A stretch of 64,000 bases of DNA, from assembly GCF_900115265.1 (NCBI RefSeq), contig NZ_FOVU01000002.1:558001-622000 (forward strand), read 5' to 3'. The notes beneath the pieces were generated by a model. That model ran no database searches, was not told where the DNA came from, and worked only from the letters and a program-made list of their open reading frames with translations. The stretch is from Bradyrhizobium sp. Ghvi. Its GTDB lineage: Bacteria > Pseudomonadota > Alphaproteobacteria > Rhizobiales > Xanthobacteraceae. Made by a program: the position numbers and the translations under genes. Below, piece by piece: positions 54,826 through 63,156 of this stretch. Position 1 is the first letter of the stretch, and every line of letters starts with the position of its first letter.

Positions 54826-56192
54826 GCGTCGTGATTGTCGGCGCCGGCCCGGCCGGCACCCGCGCAGCGGAGGTCCTCATCGGCGCGGGCCTACGCCCAA
54901 CCGTAATCGATGAAGCGCCGGACAACGGCGGGCGCATCTATCAGCGCCAACCGGCCGGGTTTCACCGCGTTGCGCGTGTTCTCTACGGATTTGAGGCCGA
55001 CAAGGCACGTGCCATCCACGAGACTTTCGACCGGCTGCGCGCGTCGATCGACTTCCGCCCGCGAACGCTCGCCTGGAATTTGCGGCCTGGCCTGATCGAC
55101 ACGATCTGCGACGGCAAGGCGCGAGCAATACCCTTCGCGCAGACCATCCTTTGCACCGGCGCAATGGATCGGGTCATCCCGCTGCCCGGCTGGACGCTGC
55201 CCGGTGTCTTCACGCTCGGTGGAGCACAGATTTCATTAAAGGCGCAGGGCTGCGCTATCGGTGCGCGTGTCGCCTTTCTTGGAACAGGTCCTCTGCTCTA
55301 TCTCGTCGCCTACCAATATGCCCGCGCCGGGGCCCACGTCGCGGCCGTGCTGGACACGACGGCGTTCGCCCGGAAGGCTGCGCAGGCATTCGGGCTGGCG
55401 CGCGGCGGCGCGACTTTCGTCAAGGGCCTCTACTACATCGCCTGGCTGCGCGCGCACGGTGTTCCCATAGCCGAGAGCGTGACGCCTCTCGCAATCGGGG
55501 GCGAGGGCCAGGTTCAATCCGTGAGCTGGCGTGATGCGCGCGGCACCACGCATGAGGTCGCGGTCGATGCCGTTGCACTCGGTTTTGGATTGAGGCCGGA
55601 GGCCCAGCTCGCCGATCTCGCTGGTGTGCCGTTCGACTTCGATCCCGTGCAGCACAACTGGGTGCCGCGCAAAGATCCGAGCGGGAAAACCCCCGTCGCA
55701 GGTGTGTTCCTTGCCGGCGACGGCAGCGGCATTCGGGGAGCCGATCTCGCCGAGGCGGCTGGCGCGCGCGCCGCCTGGAGTGTGCTGGCAGCACGCGGAC
55801 TGGCGGTTGACGCCGGCGCCGTGGCGCGTCTCGATGCGCAGCTTGCAGCCGGCGCCGCCTTCCGCGCCGCATTGGAGCGCGCGTTTCCATTTCCGGCAAA
55901 GCTCGCCGCCGGTATGGCCGACGATACGATCCTTTGCCGCTGCGAGGCGATCACGGCGGGTGAATTGCGCGCAGCCGCGAACGAGACGCTGGCGACGCTT
56001 CCGCCGCCGGAGGTCAATCGGGCGAAAGCCCTGACCCGAGTCGGCATGGGGCGCTGCCAAGGCCGCGTCTGCGGCGCGGCCGCAGCCGAAGTACTGGCAT
56101 CGACCCTGTCCTGCCCGGTCGAAGAGGTTGGACGCTTGCGTGGACAGCCACCGGTCAAGCCAATCCCTATCCTACCCGCGGAGGCCGCATGA
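54822..56192 (+). CDS. FAD/[2Fe-2S] subunit of an HcnB-like amine/opine dehydrogenase
   Basis: A 456-residue flavoprotein from ATG 54822. The FAD-binding motif is VIVGAGPAGTRAAEVLIGAG and a second dinucleotide site RVAFLGTGPLLYLVAYQYAR. The C-terminus has a BFD-like cluster with ILCRCEAITAGEL and GMGRCQGRVCGAAA. This is the architecture of HcnB, OoxA/NoxA and the alpha subunit of D-hydroxyproline dehydrogenase. The substrate is not determined. ATGA overlaps with both neighbours show strong translational coupling. Confidence 0.92.
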   Translation: MSVVIVGAGPAGTRAAEVLIGAGLRPTVIDEAPDNGGRIYQRQPAGFHRVARVLYGFEADKARAIHETFDRLRASIDFRPRTLAWNLRPGLIDTICDGKARAIPFAQTILCTGAMDRVIPLPGWTLPGVFTLGGAQISLKAQGCAIGARVAFLGTGPLLYLVAYQYARAGAHVAAVLDTTAFARKAAQAFGLARGGATFVKGLYYIAWLRAHGVPIAESVTPLAIGGEGQVQSVSWRDARGTTHEVAVDAVALGFGLRPEAQLADLAGVPFDFDPVQHNWVPRKDPSGKTPVAGVFLAGDGSGIRGADLAEAAGARAAWSVLAARGLAVDAGAVARLDAQLAAGAAFRAALERAFPFPAKLAAGMADDTILCRCEAITAGELRAAANETLATLPPPEVNRAKALTRVGMGRCQGRVCGAAAAEVLASTLSCPVEEVGRLRGQPPVKPIPILPAEAA

Positions 56193-57349
56193 GTGCGACG
56201 GCGACCGATGTCCTGATCGTCGGCGGCGGCGGGGCCGGCTGCTCCACGGCACTTCATCTCGCAAAACGCGGTGCGCGATGCATCCTGCTCGAGCGCGGCC
56301 AAATTGGCGGACAGGCCAGCGGCGTCAACTACGGCGGCGTGCGCCAGCAAGGCCGGCATCCGGCGGAACTGCCGCTCGCCCGACGCTCCCGCGAGATCTG
56401 GACCAGGCTGCCGGAGCTGATCGGCACCGACTGCGAGTTCGAGGTCACGGGACACCTGAAGCTCGCGCGCAACAAGACCGAGGAAGCCGACCTCGTTGCC
56501 TATCTCGATGTCGCCAAGGCCAACGGCCTTCCCCTCATCATGATCGGCGGCAACGCCATCCATCAGCAATATCCGTGGCTCGGCCCTGACGTCGTGGCTG
56601 GCTCGTTCGCGCCCGACGACGGCGCCGCGAACCCGCGCCTGTTGAGCCCGGCTCTGGCGCGCGCCGCACGCGATGCTGGTGCCGATATCCGCGAGTTCAT
56701 GCCCGTCGACAGGTTTGCTCACGACGGTGCCCAGTTCATCGTGACATCGGGCGAGCACGAATTTCGCGCGCGATATCTCGTCAATACGGCCGGTTATTGG
56801 GGCGGTGCGGTTGCAGGCGCATTCGGCGAGCAGGTTCCTGTGTCCCCGCTCAATCCCAACATGCTCGTGACCGAGCCCCTGCCCTATTTCATCACGCCAA
56901 ATCTGGGCGTCGTCGGCGGCGACGTCTACCTGCGTCAGATCCGACGCGGCAACGTGATTTTCGGCGGAGGCCGCGGGCACTCGGACCCGGACATTCCATC
57001 ATCGCGGCCCTCGCCCAAGGCTAGCTATTCCGTCATGGCCAAGGCGCTGCAGCTCGTCCCGCAGCTTTCGGGCGTTCAGGTGATCCGCAGCTGGACCGGG
57101 ATCGACGGCGAGATGCCGGACGATATTCCGGTCATCGGGCCGAGCCGCACGACGCCCGGCCTGCTTCATGCGTTTGGATTCTCGGGTCACGGCTTCCAGC
57201 TCGGCCCGGCGATCGGGGCAATCATGACCGAGCTCGTGCTCGACGGACACACGGATGTCCCGCTCGAGCCATTCCGTATCGATCGTTTCGCAGCGGACCA
57301 ATCAATCAACCAGCAGGGACAGACACATGACGCTTCGCATCACGCTTAG
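56189..57349 (+). CDS. FAD-dependent oxidoreductase, HcnC-like catalytic subunit
   Basis: A 386-residue DAO-family flavoenzyme with DVLIVGGGGAGCSTALHLAK and the Glu-Arg-type ERGQIGGQASGVNYGG. The C-terminal region MPDDIPVIGPSRTTPGLLHA and FSGHGFQLGPAIGAIMTELV is typical of glycine/sarcosine-oxidase and HcnC-like subunits. It oxidises a C-N bond of an amino acid, opine or imino acid. It overlaps the HcnB-like gene by four bases and the binding-protein gene by 23. Confidence 0.92.
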   Translation: MSATATDVLIVGGGGAGCSTALHLAKRGARCILLERGQIGGQASGVNYGGVRQQGRHPAELPLARRSREIWTRLPELIGTDCEFEVTGHLKLARNKTEEADLVAYLDVAKANGLPLIMIGGNAIHQQYPWLGPDVVAGSFAPDDGAANPRLLSPALARAARDAGADIREFMPVDRFAHDGAQFIVTSGEHEFRARYLVNTAGYWGGAVAGAFGEQVPVSPLNPNMLVTEPLPYFITPNLGVVGGDVYLRQIRRGNVIFGGGRGHSDPDIPSSRPSPKASYSVMAKALQLVPQLSGVQVIRSWTGIDGEMPDDIPVIGPSRTTPGLLHAFGFSGHGFQLGPAIGAIMTELVLDGHTDVPLEPFRIDRFAADQSINQQGQTHDASHHA

Positions 57350-58877
57350 TGCGGCACTCGCGGCTGCCACCCTCGTTGCGATGCCTGCTTCGGCGGCACC
57401 GAAGACCGACCTGAAGGTCGGTATGGCGGCCCAGGATGTTGGCCAGCTCGATCCACACCGCGCGGTCAGCACGATCGACCGCACCGTCGTGGCCTGGATA
57501 TACAACGGCCTCGTGCGATTCAAACCGGGGACGATGGATCCCAAGCAGATCGAGCCGGATCTCGCGGAGAAGTGGGACTCGAGCTCGGACAAGCTCGACT
57601 GGACGTTTCATCTGCGTCACGGCGTCAAGTTTCACGGCGATTTCGGCGACCTGACGGCCGATGACGTCGTCTTCAGCCTCAAGAGAGCCAGCGACGCCAA
57701 GACGTCGGCCTTCTCCGCCGACTTCGCCGCGTTCAAGACCATCGAGGCAACGGATCCCTACACGGTCCACATTGTCCTCGCCCGGCAGGTGCCAAGCCTG
57801 CTTGGGCTCCTCACCAACTACTCCGGCGGCTACATCGTCAGCCGCAAGGCGGTCGAGAAATATGGCGCGGACTTCACACGCAATCCGGTCGGCACCGGTC
57901 CCTTTGCCTTCGTCTCCGACACTCCGAACCAGTCGCTCGAGCTTGCGGCGTTCGACGGATATTTCCGGGGCAAGCCGAAACTCGAGCATGTGAGCTATCG
58001 CTACATCCCCTCCGACTCCTCACGCGACCTTGCTTTCCAGAACGGCGAAATCGACCTCATCTACGGCAAGCAGGATCAAGCCTGGATCAACCGTATCCGC
58101 GCCTTGCCGAACTCGGTGGTCGACGTGTTCGAGCCGGGTGAGCTCGCCAATCTCAACCTCAACATCACGGCGAAACCGCTCGACGATATCCGCGTGCGGC
58201 AGGCGATCGCCTACGCCGTCAACCGGCCCGAGCTCGTGAAGTGGCAGGGCGCCGACACCGCGCGTCCCGGCCAGAGCGTGATTCCGGCTGGCTACCTCGG
58301 ATCCTCCAACGATGTCGGTCTCGTCAATACCGACATCGCCAAGGCGAAGGCGCTGCTCAAGGAGGCAGGCTATCCCGATGGCGTCACGATCAAGATCATC
58401 CACACCCAATTGCCGCAGATGCTGGGCAGCATGCAGGTCGTGCAGGCACAGCTGCGCAAGGCTGGCATCAATCTCGACATCCAGGTCGTCGATCACGCCA
58501 CCTTCCATCAGCAAATCCGCAAGGATCTCAGTCCAATCGTCTACTACGCCGCGGCGCGCTTCCCCGTGGCGGACATCTACCTCACTCAGTTCTTCCATTC
58601 GGCCAGCATCGTCGGAAAGCCGACGGCGGTCACCAATTTCAGCCACTGCGACGTGGCAGACAAGGAGATCGACGCCGCCAAGGCCGAGACCGATACCGAG
58701 AAGCAGGTCGCGCTCTGGGTGGAGGCCCAGAAGAAGATCGTTGCAGCCGTTTGCGCCGTTCCGCTCGCCGAAGCCCTGCAGATTTGGGCACATCGCACCG
58801 ACCTCGACTATGGCTACGATTTGAAGGCGTCGTTGTCGCTCGGACCACTCCTGACCGAAGCCACGCACTTCAAATGA
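57327..58877 (+). CDS. peptide/opine ABC transporter substrate-binding protein (DppA-like)
   Basis: A 516-residue periplasmic protein from ATG 57327 with a Sec signal (MTLRITLSAALAAATLVAMP, cleavage after ASA). The family signature is WTFHLRHGVKFHGDFGDLTADDVVF, shown in parts as LRHGVKFHGDFG and LTADDVVFSLKRA. PVGTGPFAFV and DIRVRQAIAYAVNRPELVKW are also characteristic. It binds a peptide, opine or similar nitrogenous compound for import by the downstream permeases. The start overlaps the end of the HcnC-like gene. Confidence 0.93.
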   Translation: MTLRITLSAALAAATLVAMPASAAPKTDLKVGMAAQDVGQLDPHRAVSTIDRTVVAWIYNGLVRFKPGTMDPKQIEPDLAEKWDSSSDKLDWTFHLRHGVKFHGDFGDLTADDVVFSLKRASDAKTSAFSADFAAFKTIEATDPYTVHIVLARQVPSLLGLLTNYSGGYIVSRKAVEKYGADFTRNPVGTGPFAFVSDTPNQSLELAAFDGYFRGKPKLEHVSYRYIPSDSSRDLAFQNGEIDLIYGKQDQAWINRIRALPNSVVDVFEPGELANLNLNITAKPLDDIRVRQAIAYAVNRPELVKWQGADTARPGQSVIPAGYLGSSNDVGLVNTDIAKAKALLKEAGYPDGVTIKIIHTQLPQMLGSMQVVQAQLRKAGINLDIQVVDHATFHQQIRKDLSPIVYYAAARFPVADIYLTQFFHSASIVGKPTAVTNFSHCDVADKEIDAAKAETDTEKQVALWVEAQKKIVAAVCAVPLAEALQIWAHRTDLDYGYDLKASLSLGPLLTEATHFK

Positions 58878-58908
58878 GGTCGGCGCGACCGAGCCAAGGG
58901 ATCGTCCA

Positions 58909-59847
58909 GTGATTGTCTTCGTTGTCCGGAGATTGCTGACTTCGATACCGACCCTACTGGCGGTGTTGACGCTGGTCTTTCTGCTGGTGCGCGTGGTTCC
59001 AGGCGACCCCGCAATCGCCATTCTCGGCGATCGGGCGACCCCGGAAACGCTCGCGGCCCTGCGTGCCGAACTCGGGCTCGATCGCTGGATCGGCACGCAA
59101 TATTTCGAGTTCCTCGGTCATGCCCTGCGTGGCGATCTCGGCACCAGCATGGTCACGCATCGTGCGGTCTGGACCGAAATTGCCGAAGCCTTGCCGCACA
59201 CCATCGTATTGACACTGGCGGCGATGGCGATCGGCTGCCTGATCGGCATTCCCTCCGGCGTTTGGGCTGCCCTTCATCGCAACGGCACGATCGACGTGCT
59301 GACGCGCCTGCTGTCGTTGCTCGGGCTGTCCTTCCCAGTATTTGTGTCGGGCATTTTTCTGCTGATCGTGTTCGCGCTGCAGCTTCACCTGTTCCCGGTG
59401 ATCGGCAATCCGCGGCCGGGCGATTGGGTCGACGGTCTGCACAAGCTCGTCCTGCCGGCTATCACCCTTGGTATCGTGATGGCCGCCTATGTCGTCCGCG
59501 TCACGCGCAGCTCGATGCTTCAGGTTCTCGGCGAGGATTATATCCGCACCGCGCGCGCAAAGGGCGTGTCGCGGCGCGGCATCATCTGGCGCCACGGCTT
59601 GGGCAACGCCCTGATTCCCGTGGTCACCGTGGTCGGTCTCTATGTCGGCATCCTCATCGGCAATTCGGTCCTGACCGAGATCGTCTTCAACCGCCCCGGC
59701 CTCGGCAAGGTGATCGTCAGCGCGCTGACCCAGCGTGACTACACCATGCTGCAGGGCATGATGGTGATCTACTGTTTCCTGATCGTCATCGTGAACCTGA
59801 TCACCGACATCAGCTATGGGCTCATCGATCCGAGGGTAAAGCAATGA
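58909..59847 (+). CDS. ABC transporter permease (DppB-like)
   Basis: A 312-residue permease with a GTG start (58909). The opening is IVFVVRRLLTSIPTLLAVLT, followed by VPGDPAIAILGDRATPETLA and LRAELGLDRWIGTQYFEFLG, hallmarks of DppB. The EAA loop YIRTARAKGVSRRGIIWRHG contacts the ATPases. It overlaps the DppC-like gene by four bases. Confidence 0.94.
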   Translation: MIVFVVRRLLTSIPTLLAVLTLVFLLVRVVPGDPAIAILGDRATPETLAALRAELGLDRWIGTQYFEFLGHALRGDLGTSMVTHRAVWTEIAEALPHTIVLTLAAMAIGCLIGIPSGVWAALHRNGTIDVLTRLLSLLGLSFPVFVSGIFLLIVFALQLHLFPVIGNPRPGDWVDGLHKLVLPAITLGIVMAAYVVRVTRSSMLQVLGEDYIRTARAKGVSRRGIIWRHGLGNALIPVVTVVGLYVGILIGNSVLTEIVFNRPGLGKVIVSALTQRDYTMLQGMMVIYCFLIVIVNLITDISYGLIDPRVKQ

Positions 59848-60710
59848 CCGATGCGGCCCTTTCAGCACCGCTTTCATCGCGGCGCGCAACGATCGGTCGG
59901 CTCTTGAGCGATCCCGCAACGGTTGCTGGCCTCGTTCTCTGCTCGGTCGTCGTGGCCGGCGCGCTACTGGCACCCTGGCTTTCCCCTCGCGATCCTCTCG
60001 AACAGAATATCATCGACCGCCTGACAGGACCTGGCTCGGAGTATCTGCTCGGCACCGACCAGTTCGGCCGTGACGTGCTGTCGCGACTGCTTTGGGGCGC
60101 ACGGATCTCCCTCATGGTATCCTTCCTGTCCATCTCCGCCGCCCTCGTCATTGGCGGAGCGATCGGCATGATCAGTGGCTATATCGGCGGCCGTTTCGAT
60201 CTCGTGACCATGCAGGTGATGGACGTCCTGCTGTCGTTTCCGAGCCTGGTTCTCGGCATGATCATGGTGGCGCTCCTTGGTTCGAGCATCACCAATCTCA
60301 TCATCGCCATCGCGCTCACGGCGATAGCTCCGTTCGCACGCATCGCGCGCGCACCGGTGCTCGTGATCAAGGAACGCGCCTTCATCGAGGCCGGCCGAGC
60401 GCTCGGTTTCTCGCATCTGCGCATCCTGCTCGTGCATGTTCTGCCAAATATCGTCACCGATCTCCTGGTCATGGGCACCCTCTGGATGGCCACCGCCGTC
60501 CGCACCGAAGCCTCGCTGTCCTTCATCGGGCTCGGCGTCAAGCCACCGACGTCGACCTGGGGCGGCATGATGCGGGACGGGTTTGAGAACATTCTCGACT
60601 CGCCATGGCTGTGCATCTGGCCGGGTCTGGCCATCCTCGTGCTGGTCTTGGGTCTGAACCTCGTCGGCGACGGCCTTTGCGACGTGACCGATCCGAAGGC
60701 CACCCAATGA
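59844..60710 (+). CDS. ABC transporter permease (DppC-like)
   Basis: A 288-residue permease with LLGTDQFGRDVLSRLLWGAR, VMDVLLSFPSLVLGMIMVAL and the EAA-type loop IEAGRALGFSHLRILLVHVL. It has six membrane segments. It forms a heterodimeric channel with the DppB-like protein. The start overlaps the upstream stop (ATGA). Confidence 0.94.
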   Translation: MTDAALSAPLSSRRATIGRLLSDPATVAGLVLCSVVVAGALLAPWLSPRDPLEQNIIDRLTGPGSEYLLGTDQFGRDVLSRLLWGARISLMVSFLSISAALVIGGAIGMISGYIGGRFDLVTMQVMDVLLSFPSLVLGMIMVALLGSSITNLIIAIALTAIAPFARIARAPVLVIKERAFIEAGRALGFSHLRILLVHVLPNIVTDLLVMGTLWMATAVRTEASLSFIGLGVKPPTSTWGGMMRDGFENILDSPWLCIWPGLAILVLVLGLNLVGDGLCDVTDPKATQ

Positions 60711-61681
60711 GCGCGTCCGAAACCTTGCTCGACGTCCACGATCTCGCCAAGCACTTCACTCTGACCAAGGGCTTTCCTCGCCCGGTCACAACCACGGTTC
60801 GCGCCGTTGACGGCGTCAGCTTCGCGGTCCAGCGCGGCGAGGCCTTCGGCCTCGTCGGAGAGTCCGGCTGCGGCAAGTCGACTGCGGCGCGCGCCGTGTT
60901 AGGTTTGATTCCGCCGGATGCCGGGCGCGTGCGCTTCGCGGGCACCGACGTGACTGACGCCAAGGGATCGACGCTGCAACGCCTGCGCCGGCGCATGCAG
61001 ATCGTGTTCCAGGACCCCTATTCATCGCTCAATCCGCGACGCACGATTGGCCAAGCGTTGACGGAACCGCTTGGCGTGCATGGTCTTGCTCGCGGCCGCG
61101 CCGCGCGCGAGCGCGCAATCGCCTTGCTGGAGGAGGTCGGCCTGCCGCCTTCCGCCTACGACCGCCACCCGCACGAATTTTCCGGCGGGCAGCGCCAACG
61201 CATCGGAATCGCCCGTGCGCTGTCCGTCGAGCCCGAGCTCATTGTTGCCGACGAGCCGGTATCAGCACTCGACGTCTCTGTGCAGGCACAGGTGCTGCTG
61301 CTCCTGAAGGATCTGCAGGCGCGGCGCGGCCTGACATTCGTGCTCGTCAGCCACGATCTCGGTGTTATCAGGTGGTTCTGCGCGCGCGTCGCAGTGATGT
61401 ATCTCGGGCGCATCGTCGAGGACGGCCCGGTCTCGCGCGTGTTCGGCACACCGCGCCATCCCTATACGCGCATGCTGCGTGATGCCTCGCCAATCCCCGA
61501 TCCGGGCATCCGATCCCAATTGCCGCGTATCGTCGGCGAAATTCCATCTGCCGCCGATCCGCCGGCAGGATGCCACTTTCACCCCCGCTGCCCCCGTGCA
61601 TCCGATATATGCCGCACTGTATATCCGCAATGGCGAGCCGATGGTGAAGGAGGCGTCGCCTGTCATCATCCAGAGGACTGA
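60707..61681 (+). CDS. oligopeptide/dipeptide ABC transporter ATP-binding protein (DppF-like)
   Basis: A 324-residue ATPase from ATG 60707 (MSASETLLDVHDLAKHFTLT). Walker A is GESGCGKST, the Q-loop region VFQDPYSSLNPRRTIGQALT, signature FSGGQRQRIGIARAL and Walker B IVADEPVSALD. The C-terminal motif CHFHPRCPRASDIC is present. It is the last gene of the nine-gene operon and partners the DppD-like ATPase. Confidence 0.93.
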   Translation: MSASETLLDVHDLAKHFTLTKGFPRPVTTTVRAVDGVSFAVQRGEAFGLVGESGCGKSTAARAVLGLIPPDAGRVRFAGTDVTDAKGSTLQRLRRRMQIVFQDPYSSLNPRRTIGQALTEPLGVHGLARGRAARERAIALLEEVGLPPSAYDRHPHEFSGGQRQRIGIARALSVEPELIVADEPVSALDVSVQAQVLLLLKDLQARRGLTFVLVSHDLGVIRWFCARVAVMYLGRIVEDGPVSRVFGTPRHPYTRMLRDASPIPDPGIRSQLPRIVGEIPSAADPPAGCHFHPRCPRASDICRTVYPQWRADGEGGVACHHPED

Positions 61682-61739
61682 TCGCTCTCGCTGTCTGGAT
61701 CGCCTCGTTATTTAACCTTTAGGCGCCGAACCTCTTTGC

Positions 61740-62369
61740 TCAAGGAGCACTCTTGCAGGCCGGATGGCTCTGTCCCTTCCGGCGCTCAAGCAACTCACGA
61801 ACCAGCGGCAGGCGATCGTTGCCAAAATACATATCGGTCCTGTCGACGAAAATCGTCGGGGATCCAAAGCCGCCGCGAGCGATGACCTCGTCCGTGTTGA
61901 TCCGGAGTTGGTTCTTGACCGCTTCGTCGCTGATCCCTCGAAGAAACTCCGCAGGATCGACGTCCAACTTCTTGCAGATGTTCGTCAGCACCGCATCTTG
62001 AGAGATGTCCCTATCCTCGCCCCAATAGGCCTCGAACACCGCGGTAGCGAACGGAACCATCCCGCCTCCGAGCCAGATGCAGCCGCGCATCGCCTTGACG
62101 CTGTTCACCGGAAAAACTGTCGGTGGCATTTTGATCACAAGCCCGGCTGAGCGCGCCCAGTCTGCAAGATCCTTCAACATGTACCGCGCTTTCGGCACGA
62201 TCGGATTTTCGCGCGAAGCATAAACGCTCGGATTAACCGCATTGAACACGCCGCCAGCCAGCACCGGCCGCCACGAAAGGGGCTCGCCAAACTCCTTTGC
62301 CAGTCGCTGGATGTTGTGGAAGGCGAGATAAGTCCACGGACTTGAGCAGTCGAAGAAGAACTCTATCAT
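61740..62369 (-). CDS. 2-hydroxychromene-2-carboxylate isomerase / DsbA-family protein
   Basis: A 209-residue kappa-class-GST-like protein. It has MIEFFFDCSSPWTYLAFHNI with Ser residues at the catalytic position, LSWRPVLAGGVFNAVNPSVY, and the cis-Pro region ARGGFGSPTIFVDRTDMYFG. NahD-type enzymes isomerise 2-hydroxychromene-2-carboxylate in naphthalene degradation in a glutathione-dependent way. Here no aromatic dioxygenase is visible, so a different substrate is likely. A GST and an amidase-like gene are on the same strand upstream. Confidence 0.88.
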   Translation of the reverse strand: MIEFFFDCSSPWTYLAFHNIQRLAKEFGEPLSWRPVLAGGVFNAVNPSVYASRENPIVPKARYMLKDLADWARSAGLVIKMPPTVFPVNSVKAMRGCIWLGGGMVPFATAVFEAYWGEDRDISQDAVLTNICKKLDVDPAEFLRGISDEAVKNQLRINTDEVIARGGFGSPTIFVDRTDMYFGNDRLPLVRELLERRKGQSHPACKSAP

Positions 62370-62458
62370 CGATCATGCACTCTCTTCTTGACTGACATGC
62401 AATGCAACGTACCCGCCTTTTGCGGTTTCACCCGCCCAGGGTGACGCAATTCCTTCGG

Positions 62459-63145
62459 TCACGACTTCGATGCGCCGAACATGATTGTTCTTGCTTCGTC
62501 CGAGAACGGCTCCTTCACGAATTTGCCGACCGAAAGGCCGGCCTGGACTTGCGGCCGCCCGCGGACTTCCGCATACCAGCGTTTGAGGTTCGGATAGTCG
62601 TCGAGTGTGAAGCCTTGCGCCTTATGTGTCATCGTCCACGGGAAACAGGCCATGTCGGCTATCGTGTATTCGTCGCCAGCGACGAAGCGCCCGGTCTTAC
62701 CCAATTGAGTATCAAGCACACCGTATAATCGCGTTGCCTCACGCCGAAATCGATCGATCGCATAAGGGATTTTCTCCGGCGCATAGAGGTGGAAATGACC
62801 GTGCTGACCGAGCATCGGTCCGAGACCGGCCGTCTGCCACATCACCCATTGTAAGACCCGGGTACGACCGCGCGCATCGACTGGCAAATAGCGTCCGGTC
62901 TTTTCGGCCAGGTAAATCAGGATAGCACCCGTCTCGAACACGGAGATCGGCTCGCCACAGTCGGCCGGCGCACGATCAACGATCGCTGGAATGCGATTGT
63001 TCGGGCTGATGGCGAGAAACTCCGGCTTGAACTGTTCACCGGCGCGAATATCGATCGGCACGACGGTATAGGGCAGCCCCAGTTCCTCGAGCAAAATCGA
63101 GATCTTCCAGCCGTTGGGGGTCGGCGCATAGTGCAAGTCAATCAT
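62459..63145 (-). CDS. glutathione S-transferase, Nu-class/YfcG-like
   Basis: A 228-residue GST. The N-terminal motif is MIDLHYAPTPNGWKISILLE, with TPNGWKIS matching the disulfide-bond oxidoreductase YfcG/YghU type (usually TxNGxKxx). The glutathione contacts include NNRIPAIVD and FETGAILIYLAEKTGRYLP; the helical domain includes QWVMWQTAGLGPMLGQHGHF. It has probable glutathione-dependent reductase activity. It starts 11 bases after the amidase-like gene, indicating an operon. Confidence 0.9.
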   Translation of the reverse strand: MIDLHYAPTPNGWKISILLEELGLPYTVVPIDIRAGEQFKPEFLAISPNNRIPAIVDRAPADCGEPISVFETGAILIYLAEKTGRYLPVDARGRTRVLQWVMWQTAGLGPMLGQHGHFHLYAPEKIPYAIDRFRREATRLYGVLDTQLGKTGRFVAGDEYTIADMACFPWTMTHKAQGFTLDDYPNLKRWYAEVRGRPQVQAGLSVGKFVKEPFSDEARTIMFGASKS

Positions 63146-63156
63146 TCGAGACGTTC